A program made the position numbers and the translations under genes. 64,000 nt of DNA, taken from positions 127,695-191,694 of the forward strand of contig JADZGB010000002.1 of assembly GCA_020854105.1 (NCBI GenBank), given 5' to 3'. This document shows positions 26,989-35,783 of the stretch, piece by piece. This DNA is from Burkholderiales bacterium. GTDB lineage: Bacteria; Pseudomonadota; Gammaproteobacteria; Burkholderiales; SHXO01. Each line of letters opens with the position of its first letter. Within the stretch, counting starts at the first letter, position 1. Under the pieces are notes generated by a model that ran no database searches, was not told the DNA's origin, and saw only the letters and a list, made by a program, of their open reading frames with translations.

Positions 26989-27884
26989 GGCACGATGGCG
27001 AATGCGTTCACCGGGGCGCCGGTCATGCCTCGCAGACGGGGCGGGTTGAGCACCAGCACGAAGCTGTGGTTCCCGCGCGCGGCGAGCGTCTCGGCCAGCG
27101 CCTCCAGGTTCATGTTCTCGACGATGTAGATGCCGTGATCGGCGATGAGGATGCGGTGCGCCGGGAAGACCGTGCCCTTCTCCGGGTACACCTCGTAGGT
27201 GAGCTGATCGGCGCCGGTGAGGAACACCTTCCTTCCGGCCAGCCACTTCGCAGCGCTCTCGCCCGGGCCCGGGCGCACACCCATGTACTTCGCCTTGTCG
27301 TCGAAGAATCTGCCGTAGCCGGTGCGGATCAGGACCGAGTCGCCCTCGCGCACCTCCACCCCCTGCGCCTTCGCGGTCGCCTCGAGGTCGGCGGCCGTGA
27401 TCTCCTCGCCGGGTGCGAGCGCATCGACCTGCCTGTAGCGCGCCACGTCGAGCAGCACGCCGCGGTTGACGAAGCGATCGGCCGGATAGTGCTCGATGCC
27501 CAGCGCGGTGAGGCCTGCGGGAGATTCGCTCTGCTCGGCCGGCAGACCGCCGAAGAGCTTGCCGTCATGGCCGATGTGGCCGATCGCGTCGATGGTGGGC
27601 GCGCCGTGCTGGCCGCTGAAGAACATCATGTCGGCAGCGAAGGACAGCCCGGGAATCCAGCCACTGGTCTGCTTGTGCGTGTTCACCAGCGAGGCGGCGA
27701 ACGGCGGGTTGAAGGGCAGCAGCGGCGAGCGCGCGTCCCACACGAAGTTCAACTCCACCATCCTGGCCGACCGCAGCGCGCCCAGCAGTTCGCCTTCGGC
27801 GCGGGATGCCCCGGCGGCGGCGGCGCTGACGGCGATCCCGATCAAGGCGCTGCGCAGCATGCGCGACACGCATCCGGTGCTCAT
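26985..27884 (-). CDS. Cyclase-family (kynurenine formamidase-like) exported hydrolase
   Basis: 299 aa with a signal peptide of about 29 residues (VSAAAAGASRA). The cyclase-superfamily metal motif appears as FFSGQHGAPTIDAIGHIG, a variant of the usual HGTHxDxPxH in which the Thr is replaced. VLIRTGYGRFF and ILIADHGIYIVENMNLEAL are other family stretches. Members hydrolyse amides or lactones. Periplasmic location and murI coupling give no substrate hint. Confidence 0.78.
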   Translation of the reverse strand: MSTGCVSRMLRSALIGIAVSAAAAGASRAEGELLGALRSARMVELNFVWDARSPLLPFNPPFAASLVNTHKQTSGWIPGLSFAADMMFFSGQHGAPTIDAIGHIGHDGKLFGGLPAEQSESPAGLTALGIEHYPADRFVNRGVLLDVARYRQVDALAPGEEITAADLEATAKAQGVEVREGDSVLIRTGYGRFFDDKAKYMGVRPGPGESAAKWLAGRKVFLTGADQLTYEVYPEKGTVFPAHRILIADHGIYIVENMNLEALAETLAARGNHSFVLVLNPPRLRGMTGAPVNAFAIVP

Positions 27885-27976
27885 CTCACGACTCCCTTGG
27901 GTTGTTCTCGCTGTACGGGCAATGGCGCCAAGGTCAATATGGGGTCAATATGGCATCCGGCGCCGCGCATTGCGCT

Positions 27977-28759
27977 TCACAGGCAGCCGCGCGCGAAGGC
28001 TGCCTGGTCCCGCGCCGCCGACAGCAGCAGGCTGATGTCGTTGCCCGCGAGGATGAAGCGCATGCCTCGGTCGATGCAGCGCTTCATCGGCTCGCACGCG
28101 TACACTCCGCCCAGGCCCGGCCACCTGCCGTGCCGGCGGCAGGCGGCCACCACCCTGTCCATGGCCGCGACGACGCGCTCGTGCTCGATCTGGCCGGGAA
28201 TGCCCATCTCCAGGCACAGATCGTTGGTGCCCATGAGCAGCACGTCGATGCCGGGGACCATCGCGATCGCCTCCGCGTTCTCCACCGCGCGCGGGGTCTC
28301 GATCATGGCCACGACGAGCGTCGCCGCGTTGAGCTTCTCCACGACCTCGGTGGCGGGCGCGGAGGCAAAGCCGAACTGGGGATAGGCCCCGCCGATCGAG
28401 CGCCGGCCCAGGGGGGCGAAGCGGAAGGCGTCCACGATCGCGCGCGCCTCCTCGGCCGAATCCACGTGCGGAATCACCACGCCCAGCGCACCGGCATCCA
28501 GGCAGCGGGCGCCCATCGCCAGTTCGCCGTTGGGTACCCGCACCAGCGGCGCGATGCCGGCGTCGAGTGCCGCCACGCAGATGCCGTAGGCCGTTTCCAC
28601 CGACATCGCACCGTGCTCGAGATCGATGAAAAGAAAATCGTAGCCGGCGGTCTTCATCACGCGCGCGACCTCCACGCCACGCACGGCGCGCACGCCCATT
28701 CCGACCGCCAGCGCCCCCTGGCTCAGACGCTCGCGTGCGGGGTTGACGACATTGCCCAT
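27977..28759 (-). CDS. HpcH/HpaI aldolase/citrate lyase-family protein
   Basis: 260 aa from ATG 28759 (MGNVVNPARERLSQGALAVG), preceded by an excellent Shine-Dalgarno (GGGAGGAG); an ATG at 28780 has no such site. Class II pyruvate-aldolase motifs: MKTAGYDFLFIDLEHGAMS, LVRVPNGELAMGARCLDAGA, VVAMIETPRAVENAEAI and LLMGTNDLCLEMG. It would cleave a 4-hydroxy-2-ketoacid type substrate to pyruvate plus an aldehyde. Substrate unknown. Confidence 0.85.
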   Translation of the reverse strand: MGNVVNPARERLSQGALAVGMGVRAVRGVEVARVMKTAGYDFLFIDLEHGAMSVETAYGICVAALDAGIAPLVRVPNGELAMGARCLDAGALGVVIPHVDSAEEARAIVDAFRFAPLGRRSIGGAYPQFGFASAPATEVVEKLNAATLVVAMIETPRAVENAEAIAMVPGIDVLLMGTNDLCLEMGIPGQIEHERVVAAMDRVVAACRRHGRWPGLGGVYACEPMKRCIDRGMRFILAGNDISLLLSAARDQAAFARGCL

Positions 28760-29032
28760 TGCTCCTCCCTGGTCTGCCATGCGGCGATTGTAGGCGATGC
28801 CGGCGACCCGCGCGGCAGACGGGCACGCGGCCTGCAAAGGGAAGGCCGGGACCGCCTGACCCCTGGAAGAGTCGTGATGCGCGAGCGGCCCGATGTCTGA
28901 CGCCACGGAAGGAGGCGGCTCGGCACGCGCCGCCACAGCGGGTGGATGCCCCGTACGGGCGCCGCCCGGCCGTCTGCACCAGCGGTTCGGTCCGTCTGTG
29001 CGGCTTTCCCTCACGGCACAGCAGGAGATCCC

Positions 29033-29293
29033 ATGAGCAAGACCGTTTCGACCATCAGCGCCTTCCTTCTGGCATTCGGCGTGGCCGGTACAGCCTCGGC
29101 TGCCGAGGAGCAGCAGGGCGGTCAGCAGCCATCGGCTGCCCAGCAGAGCGAGCAGAACGCGCAGAGCGGCCAGAGCGGCGCCCAGGACGCGAATGCCCAG
29201 CTGGAGGCAGCCGTGAAGAAGTGCGAACAGGGTCCGGCAGCGGAGAAGCAGAAGTGCATCGAGGACGCCCGGAAGAAGCACGACCAGATGTGA
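29033..29293 (+). CDS. Small secreted Gln-rich protein
   Basis: 86 aa behind a good Shine-Dalgarno (CAGGAGATCCC). Signal peptide of about 23 residues (LAFGVAGTASA). The mature part is Gln/Ser/Ala-rich and low-complexity, followed by a charged helix with two Cys (AVKKCEQGPAAEKQKCIEDA). The two cysteines could form a disulfide in the periplasm. No family recognised. Confidence 0.65.
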   Translation: MSKTVSTISAFLLAFGVAGTASAAEEQQGGQQPSAAQQSEQNAQSGQSGAQDANAQLEAAVKKCEQGPAAEKQKCIEDARKKHDQM

Positions 29294-29387
29294 CGTCCGG
29301 CTAGTCCGATCCGGTCGCGCCGCAGCCTGCAGCGCGACCGGCCGCGTGCCCGACCGGTCGGGCCGGCACGCGGTTTCCACCCCTGCG

Positions 29388-29520
29388 CCATCCCGGCGCG
29401 AGCCATCCCATCCGTCATCCCCGCGCGGGTCACCGTGTTTCGTAATTCCGGCGCGGGTCATCGCGCTTCGGAATTCCGGCGCAGGCCACCGTTTCGAGAT
29501 CCCGGCGAACGCCGGTCCAG
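29388..29520. repeat. Degenerate REP-like array
   Basis: Five decayed copies of the CATCCCGGCGC/AATTCCGGCGC unit, spaced 25-35 nt, fill the 307-nt spacer between the small secreted protein and the DUF169 gene. No coding potential is supported here. Confidence 0.65.
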
Positions 29521-29600
29521 GACGCGACCCATCGTGCCGCGCGCGCCTGCCCATTTGTGCGACCATTCCGCCCAGTTCCGCTAGCCTGCCGGGAGGCGCA

Positions 29601-30383
29601 ATGGCCGGTTCCGATTTCGACTGGGCGCGCATGGCGTCCGATCTCGAGCGCCTGCTTCGGCTGCGCAGCCACCCCTTCGCGATGAAGCTGTTCGAGCGCG
29701 CGGAGGAGATGGAGGCCGTTCCGAAGATCCGCCGGCCGAAGAACGTGCACACCACCGATCAGATCGTGGCCCAGGCGGCACGGCTGGGGTGGACGGTCGG
29801 CATCACCGGCGACGATCTGGTCGGCGCTCAGTGCCGCGCGGTGATCGGGCTCGGTCCGCAGGACCAGACCTGGCGATCAGGTGAGCACATGACGGGCGTG
29901 TGGTACGCCACGCAGCCCGATGCGGCCGCGCACCAGGAGGCGATGCACGTCGTGCCGCACGGCCGCTACCAGGCACTGGCCGTATCGCCGCTGGCCTCGG
30001 CGCGCCTGGATCCTCCCCTCATCGTGCTGTTCTATGCCTCCCCCGGGGCCATGATGTACTTCATCAACGGGCTGCAGTGGGCCGGGTACAGGCGCTTCGA
30101 CTGGAGTGTCGTGGGGGAGTCCGCCTGCGCCGATTCGTGGGGCAGAGCGCTCGTCACGGGTACGCCGAGCCTTTCCATTCCGTGCTTCGCCGAGCGCCGC
30201 TACGGCGGCGTGCTGGACGACGAGATGCTCATGGCACTGCCGCCTGCGTTCGTGCCCAAGGCGATCGCCGGCATGGAACAGCTCGCGAAGAACGGCTTGC
30301 GCTATCCGTTCCCGCAGTACGGCATCCAGCAGGACGTGCGCGCCGGCATGGCGGTCAGCTACCCCGACCGCGCCGGCAGATGA
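29601..30383 (+). CDS. DUF169-family protein
   Basis: 260 aa from ATG 29601 with Shine-Dalgarno GGGAGG. The sequence LERLLRLRSHPFAMKLFERA, then LVGAQCRAVIGLG, and CADSWGRALVTGTPSLSIPC FAERRYGG in the C-terminal half are typical of DUF169, a family with conserved cysteines and unknown function, often near corrinoid or C1 metabolism. No signal peptide. Confidence 0.78.
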   Translation: MAGSDFDWARMASDLERLLRLRSHPFAMKLFERAEEMEAVPKIRRPKNVHTTDQIVAQAARLGWTVGITGDDLVGAQCRAVIGLGPQDQTWRSGEHMTGVWYATQPDAAAHQEAMHVVPHGRYQALAVSPLASARLDPPLIVLFYASPGAMMYFINGLQWAGYRRFDWSVVGESACADSWGRALVTGTPSLSIPCFAERRYGGVLDDEMLMALPPAFVPKAIAGMEQLAKNGLRYPFPQYGIQQDVRAGMAVSYPDRAGR

Positions 30384-30524
30384 GCCGCGAACCGATCCGC
30401 CGCTCCCTCCGCCCGAGGCGTGCACGGCCTGGCGGCTGCGCCTCGCGCGCGCCGCGGCGGTGCAGGGGCCGACTCGGCCGCTGCTGGTAGACTCGACGAC
30501 CTCGCCGCGAGGAGCAACAGGAAC

Positions 30525-30872
30525 ATGAAACTTTTCAAATGGGACGAGATCCCGGCCGAGCGTCTGAACGACAAGTTCGTGCGCAAGCTGGCCTGGGACG
30601 GAAACATGATGGTGGCGCGCACCGACGTCGAGAAGGGATACCTGGTGCCCGCGCACAGCCATCCGAACGAGCAGATCACCTGGGTGATGAGCGGTAGGTG
30701 GCGCTTCACCCTGGAAGGCAGGACGGTCGAGGTTGGTCCGGGCGAGATGATCAGCATCCCGGCGAACGTCGTGCACGGGGCCGAGGCGGTGGAGACCCTG
30801 GTCGCCTACGACATCTTCACGCCGGTGCGCGAGGACTGGCTCGACGGCAGCGATGCCTACCTGCGCAACTGA
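30525..30872 (+). CDS. Cupin-domain protein
   Basis: 115 aa small beta-barrel. Metal ligands lie in PAHSHPNEQITWVMSG (His, His, Glu) and a distal His in ANVVHGAEAVETL. It starts at ATG 30525 (MKLFKWDEIPAERLNDKFVR). The gamma-glutamyltransferase-like gene begins 21 nt downstream, so the two are likely one transcript. Substrate unknown. Confidence 0.82.
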   Translation: MKLFKWDEIPAERLNDKFVRKLAWDGNMMVARTDVEKGYLVPAHSHPNEQITWVMSGRWRFTLEGRTVEVGPGEMISIPANVVHGAEAVETLVAYDIFTPVREDWLDGSDAYLRN

Positions 30873-30893
30873 GAACCGGCGAAGGACAGGCCC

Positions 30894-32459
30894 ATGACGG
30901 ACAATTTCAGCACGGCACTGCGGCTGAGCAAGCCGGCGCTCGAGAGCGAACACGGCATCGTGGCCGCCCAGCACCGGCGCGCGGCCGAGGTGGGAGCCGC
31001 GGTGCTGGCGCGCGGCGGCGATGCCGTGGATGCTGCGATCGCCACGTCGTTCGCCCTCGGCGTTCTGGAGCCGTGGATGAGCGGTCTGGGCGGCGGCGGC
31101 GCCATGGTGCTGTGGCGCGCGCGCGAGCAGCGCGCGAGCGTGATCGACTTCGGCATGCGTGCGCCGGCCTCGCTCGATCTGCGTGACTATCCGCTGTCGG
31201 GACGCGGGATCGCCTCCGACCTGTTCCCCTGGGCGCACGTGGTCGAGGATCGCAACATCGTCGGTCCCCTGTCCGTGGCCGTGCCGGGGACGGTGGATGG
31301 CATGCGCGTGGCGCACGAGCGCTTCGCCACCCTGCCGTGGGCGGAACTGCTGGCGCCTGCCGTGCAGCTGGCCGACGAGGGGCTGCTGGTGGACTGGTTC
31401 GCCACCGAGAACATCGCGGGCGGTGCAGCCGACCTGCGCCGCTATCCGGCCAGCGCCGAGAGCTTCCTGGTGGACGGACTGCCGCCCGTGCCGGGTTGGT
31501 CGGCACGCACGCAGGTGCGGCTGCCGCAGAAGAAGCTCGCGCGCACGCTGACGCGTCTGGCCAGTGCCGGCGCACGCGACTTCTACGAGGGCGCGCTCGC
31601 GCGCGAGATCGCCGCGCAGATGCAGGCGGCCGGCGGCCGGCTGTCGCAGGCCGACCTCGCCGGTTTTCGCGCGCGCGAAGCCGATCCCCTGGTCATCGAC
31701 TATCGCGGGGCGCGCGTGTACGCCACGCCCGAGCTGACTGCCGGACCGACGCTCGCACATGCCTTGCGCGAACTCGCGCCGCGCTTCACGCCGGGGCCGG
31801 CGCCCGATGCGGCGGCCTACGTGGCCTACGCCCAGGCGATGCAGGCAGCCTACGCCCTGCGCCTGAACCGGATGGGCGACGTGGACGGCGGTCGGGCGCC
31901 CGGTTGCACGACGCACTTCTGCGTGGTCGACGCGCACGGCAACATCGCCGCGGTGACGCAGACTCTGCTCTCGGTGTTCGGCTCGCGCTACACGCTGCCC
32001 GAGTCGGGTGTGCTGATGAACAACGGCATCATGTGGTTCGATCCGGAGCCGGGCCGCGCGAACTCGCTCGGTCCCGGCAAGCGCTGCCTCACCAACTATT
32101 GTCCGATCGTGGCGGAGGCGCGCGGCGCGCGCTTCGCCCTGGGTGCCTCGGGTGGTCGCCGGATCCTGCCGGCGGTGATGCAGCTGCTCTCGTTCGTGGC
32201 GGACTTCGGCATGTCCCTGGACGAGGCCTTCCACGCGCCGCGCATCGACGCGAGCGAAGGAGCCCTCGTCATCGGCGATGCGCAACTGCCCGAGGCGGTG
32301 CACGTTGCGCTGTCGGCACGGTTCGACTACGTGCAGGCGCGCCGCCAGACGCTGCCGTTCAAGTTCGCCTGCCCCAGCGGCGTGCTGCGCCTGGGCACGC
32401 GCAACGCCGGGGCATCCGAGCCGGGTGCGCCGTGGGGCGAGGCGGTCAGCGCAGCGTGA
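30894..32459 (+). CDS. Gamma-glutamyltransferase-family Ntn hydrolase
   Basis: 521 aa. Large-subunit start HGIVAAQHRRAAEVGAAVLA; cleavage site with nucleophile Thr T339 in PGCTTHFCVVDAHGNIAAV; then LMNNGIMWFDPEPGRANSLG and LGASGGRRILPAVMQL. It should self-cleave into two subunits and transfer or hydrolyse gamma-glutamyl or acyl groups. No clear signal peptide, so unlike the periplasmic E. coli enzyme it may be cytoplasmic, closer to acylase-like branches. It follows a cupin gene. Confidence 0.85.
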   Translation: MTDNFSTALRLSKPALESEHGIVAAQHRRAAEVGAAVLARGGDAVDAAIATSFALGVLEPWMSGLGGGGAMVLWRAREQRASVIDFGMRAPASLDLRDYPLSGRGIASDLFPWAHVVEDRNIVGPLSVAVPGTVDGMRVAHERFATLPWAELLAPAVQLADEGLLVDWFATENIAGGAADLRRYPASAESFLVDGLPPVPGWSARTQVRLPQKKLARTLTRLASAGARDFYEGALAREIAAQMQAAGGRLSQADLAGFRAREADPLVIDYRGARVYATPELTAGPTLAHALRELAPRFTPGPAPDAAAYVAYAQAMQAAYALRLNRMGDVDGGRAPGCTTHFCVVDAHGNIAAVTQTLLSVFGSRYTLPESGVLMNNGIMWFDPEPGRANSLGPGKRCLTNYCPIVAEARGARFALGASGGRRILPAVMQLLSFVADFGMSLDEAFHAPRIDASEGALVIGDAQLPEAVHVALSARFDYVQARRQTLPFKFACPSGVLRLGTRNAGASEPGAPWGEAVSAA

Positions 32460-32558
32460 GCGTGTGCATGCGCCTGTTCTGCTTTGGGTGTCGAGTGGCC
32501 GGCCCAGAACGGTGACCCGGCCGGTAACCCGGACGGCACGCCTCGGCTGCCGCCCCGT

Positions 32559-32587
32559 TTGACATGGAGTCCTTCGCTCGCTAGCGT
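32559..32587 (+). promoter_or_regulatory. Candidate sigma-70 promoter of the hybrid histidine kinase
   Basis: A perfect -35 TTGACA (32559-32564), a 17-nt spacer, and a weak -10 TAGCGT (32582-32587). The kinase ATG is 106 nt further on. Assigned by eye. Confidence 0.4.
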
Positions 32588-32692
32588 AGCAGTGGATCGA
32601 TCGCGATCCCGGCGGGGCGCGCTTTCCTTGCCGGGCGCGCGTTCCGCGGGCGCCCACATCGTCTGCTCGCAGGGAGCTGCGAAATACTTTCC

Positions 32693-35137
32693 ATGCCTGT
32701 GCTCGAGATCGTTCTCGCGCTGGTGCTCGCGTTCGCGGGAGTCCTCGTGATCTACGCGCTCGGTCTGCGCACGCGTCTGGCGAGCGCCCGTGCGCGAGCT
32801 GCCGCAGCGGCTGACCGGAGCACCGAGCCGGCCTTCATGGATCGCGACGCGCTCGACAGTGCACACGCACTGCTCGATGCGATCTATGCCAGCGCACCGG
32901 TGGGGCTCGGCTTCTGGGACCGGCAGCTGCGCTTCGTTCGCGTCAATGCCCGGCTGGCGGAGATGAACGGCCTGCCGTCCGAGGCACACATCGGAAGTAC
33001 GCCGATGGAACTGCTTCCCGGCATCGCCCAGCTGGAGCAGCTCATGGCCCAGTGGCGCCGGATCCTGTCCGGCGAACTGCCCGAACTGTTCATGGAGATA
33101 TCGGGCGAGACGCCAGCCGCGCCCGGGGAAATCCGTTACTGGCGCGAGCGCTTCTTCCCGGTGCGCGTGTCCGGTCAGATCGTGGGCGTGGGCGGCGTGG
33201 TCGAGGAGGTCACCGAGCGCAAGCTCGCCGAGGACGCGCTGCGGCGTGCGCACGAGCGCCTGGCACTCGCCCAGCGTGCCAGCGGCAGCGGCGTGTGGGA
33301 CTGGGAGGCGGGACAGGAGGAGGTGTACGTCTCGCGCGAGTACCGCAACATCTTCGGGTTGCCCGCACACGCGCGCCTGCTCTATCGGGAATGGCTCGAT
33401 CGCATCCATCCGGACGATCGCGAGCGGGTGCGCGAGGCGCGCGACGTTCTCTTCCGCAACGGCGGCGAATGGAGCGTGGAGTTCCGCATCGTGCATCCGC
33501 TGCACGGCGAACGCTGGGTATCGAGCCATGGCGAACTGATCCGCGATGCGCGCGGGGAGCCGGCGCGGTTCAGCGGCATCAGCATCGACATCACCCAGCG
33601 CAAGCGCGCCGAGACCGGTCTGCGCGAGAGCGAAGAGCGCTTCCGCTGGATCGTGCAGCGTGCGCCGATCCCGGTGTTCGTGCATGCGCTGGACGGAGAG
33701 ATCCTGGAGATGAGCAAGGTGGTCACCGAACTCACCGGCTGGATCCGCGGTGATCTGCGCCATGCCCGCGACTGGTACTCCAAGGGCAGAGGTGTTCCAC
33801 GCGAGCAGGTCGAGGCGACCATGGCGGAGATGCATCGGCGTTTCGCCGCCAACGAGCAGGTCGAGCCCGAAGTGGTCGTGTGGACCCGCACCGGCGAGCA
33901 GCGCAAGTGGCTGTTCCATCGTTCGGAGGTCAAGAAGCTTGCCGACGGACGGCCGTTCCTCACCTCGATGGCCATCGACATCACCGAGCGGGAGAAGGCG
34001 CAGGCGGCGTTGCGCGAGGCGGACCGCCGCAAGGACGAGTTCCTCGCCATGCTGGCACACGAGCTGCGCAATCCGCTGGCGCCCATCCGCAATGCGGTGG
34101 AGTTGCTCAAGTCACCCGGTACGCAGGTCGATCCGGCTTCGCTGACCGAGATACTCGAGCGCCAGTTGTTCCATCTGGTCCGGCTGGTGGATGACCTTCT
34201 CGACGTGTCGCGCGTGACGCGCGGGAAGATCGAACTCAGGCGCCAACCCGTCGATCTGCGCGAGGTGGTGGCGCATGCCGTCGAGGTCGTGCAGTTCCAG
34301 TTCGACGAGCGGCGGCAGAAGCTGGAACTCGTTGCCCCGCCGCACGCGGCGATGGTGTTCGCCGATTCCACGCGGCTGGTGCAGGTGGTCCTCAATCTGC
34401 TCGCGAACGCCTCGAAGTTCTCCCCGGAGGGCAGCCGCATCGCGCTCGCGATCGAGCCTGATGCAGGCAGTGGCTGGTGCGTGCGCGTGTCCGACCAGGG
34501 GCAGGGCATCGCCGCCGATCTGCTGCCACGCATCTTCGATCTGTTCATCCAGGGCGAGCACAGCCTGGACCGCACCGACGGGGGGCTTGGCATCGGACTG
34601 AGTCTGGTCAAGTCGCTGGTGGAGATGCACGGCGGGAGCGTGGACGTGCGCTCCGGCGGATCGGGCGCAGGCAGCGAGTTCGTGGTGCGCCTGCCCGCAT
34701 CCGTCCCGGCGGCAGGCGCCGCAACGCCATCCGATCCGCCCTCGCCGTCACCGGCCGTGCCGAGCAGGCGCCGCGTGCTCGCGGTGGACGACAACCGCGA
34801 TTCCGCCGAGAGCCTGCGCATGCTGCTCGAGTTGTGGGGCCACGAGGCGCGCTGCGCGTTCGATGGCAGGGAGGCGCTGGATATGGCCGAGCACTTCGCA
34901 CCCGACGTGGTGCTGCTCGACATCGGGTTGCCCGGGATGAGCGGCTACGACCTGGCCGCCCGCATCCGCGCACGCGAGGCACTGCGCCAGGTCACCCTGA
35001 TTGCCGTGACCGGCTACGGGCAGGAGGAGGACCGGCGCCGCGTACGCGCGGCGGGGTTCGACCATCATCTGGTCAAGCCGGTCGATCCCGATGCGCTGGA
35101 GCGGCTGATGAATTCCCTGGAACGGCCTGCCGTCTGA
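32693..35137 (+). CDS. PAS-containing hybrid sensor histidine kinase/response regulator
   Basis: 814 aa. One N-terminal membrane helix (residues 4-24), three PAS/PAC modules (about 60-180, 190-310 and 315-440), HisKA with phospho-acceptor H456 in MLAHELRNPLAPIRNAVELL, and HATPase_c with NLLANASKFSPEGS, GQGIAADLLPRIFDLFI and GGLGIGLSLVKSLVEMHGG. A C-terminal receiver follows with phospho-acceptor D743 in VVLLDIGLPGMSGYDLA. The receiver has no output domain, so signal must pass to a partner encoded elsewhere; it is an orphan here. PAS ligands are unknown. Confidence 0.92.
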   Translation: MPVLEIVLALVLAFAGVLVIYALGLRTRLASARARAAAAADRSTEPAFMDRDALDSAHALLDAIYASAPVGLGFWDRQLRFVRVNARLAEMNGLPSEAHIGSTPMELLPGIAQLEQLMAQWRRILSGELPELFMEISGETPAAPGEIRYWRERFFPVRVSGQIVGVGGVVEEVTERKLAEDALRRAHERLALAQRASGSGVWDWEAGQEEVYVSREYRNIFGLPAHARLLYREWLDRIHPDDRERVREARDVLFRNGGEWSVEFRIVHPLHGERWVSSHGELIRDARGEPARFSGISIDITQRKRAETGLRESEERFRWIVQRAPIPVFVHALDGEILEMSKVVTELTGWIRGDLRHARDWYSKGRGVPREQVEATMAEMHRRFAANEQVEPEVVVWTRTGEQRKWLFHRSEVKKLADGRPFLTSMAIDITEREKAQAALREADRRKDEFLAMLAHELRNPLAPIRNAVELLKSPGTQVDPASLTEILERQLFHLVRLVDDLLDVSRVTRGKIELRRQPVDLREVVAHAVEVVQFQFDERRQKLELVAPPHAAMVFADSTRLVQVVLNLLANASKFSPEGSRIALAIEPDAGSGWCVRVSDQGQGIAADLLPRIFDLFIQGEHSLDRTDGGLGIGLSLVKSLVEMHGGSVDVRSGGSGAGSEFVVRLPASVPAAGAATPSDPPSPSPAVPSRRRVLAVDDNRDSAESLRMLLELWGHEARCAFDGREALDMAEHFAPDVVLLDIGLPGMSGYDLAARIRAREALRQVTLIAVTGYGQEEDRRRVRAAGFDHHLVKPVDPDALERLMNSLERPAV

Positions 35138-35141
35138 CGAA

Positions 35142-35161
35142 CGCGCGCCGTGCGGCGCGCG
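35142..35161 (+). terminator. GC-rich hairpin after the kinase gene
   Basis: CGCGCGCC-GTGC-GGCGCGCG forms a perfect 8-bp stem with a 4-nt loop, starting 5 nt after the stop codon. No U-run follows, so it may only stabilise the mRNA 3' end. Confidence 0.4.
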
Positions 35162-35255
35162 CATCCGTGCGCTCCGTGTACGCGCCTCGTCCTGCGCGCA
35201 GACGCCATCCCGTGCGACCATCGGTCAACCGACACGGCACGCAAGGAGACGGTCC

Positions 35256-35678
35256 ATGAACGGCGTCCTGGGCTTCGATCACGTTCACCTCATCAGCCGC
35301 GATGCACGCGCGGCGGCGCAATGGTATTGCGACATGTTCGGCGCAGAGGTGACGCGGGTGCAGGAGGATCTGCGTGGTGCACCGCAACTGGATGTGCAGG
35401 TGGGCGGCATGACGCTGGTGATCCGCGGCCGGCGTCCCGGCGAGCAGCCCGCCACCACCAGGCCGATGCAGCATTTCGAAGGCTTCTCCAGCCATGAAGA
35501 GTGGGGAACCGATCACTTCGGATTCACCTACCGCGGCGATCTGCGCGCCTTCTGCGATGAACTCGGGAGCAAGGGCGTGCGCATGGCTGTCGAGCCGTGG
35601 GAATTCAAGCCGGGCATGGTGCTGTGCTACGTGGCGGCCCCGGACGGTGTGAGCATCGAACTGATCCAGGAAGCTTGA
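35256..35678 (+). CDS. VOC-superfamily (glyoxalase-like) protein
   Basis: 140 aa, two beta-alpha-beta-beta-beta modules. It opens MNGVLGFDHVHLISRDARAA (first metal His in HVH), then HFGFTYRGDLRAFCDELGSK (second His), and VAAPDGVSIELIQEA (metal Glu). It is therefore a metal-dependent lyase, dioxygenase or epimerase of the vicinal-oxygen-chelate type. Specificity unknown. Confidence 0.82.
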   Translation: MNGVLGFDHVHLISRDARAAAQWYCDMFGAEVTRVQEDLRGAPQLDVQVGGMTLVIRGRRPGEQPATTRPMQHFEGFSSHEEWGTDHFGFTYRGDLRAFCDELGSKGVRMAVEPWEFKPGMVLCYVAAPDGVSIELIQEA

Positions 35679-35735
35679 CTTCGTCGTCCGCGCATGCCGG
35701 CCCCGGGCGCGCTACCCAGGGTGAATGTCACAGCT

Positions 35736-35760
35736 GGATTCCGGCTTGCGCCGGAATGAC
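35736..35760. repeat. Single REP-like dyad
   Basis: GGATTCCGGCTTGCGCCGGA followed by ATGAC is one hairpin-forming copy of the window-wide dyad. It lies in the spacer between the convergent VOC and acid-sugar-kinase genes. Confidence 0.7.
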
Positions 35761-35783
35761 GAACTTCTCGTCACATCGCTGTG

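Noticed and set aside
29877-32657. A 926-residue minus-strand open frame
   Set aside because: It is His/Arg/Gly-rich without family motifs and lies antisense to DUF169, cupin and gamma-glutamyltransferase genes; a GC-rich shadow.
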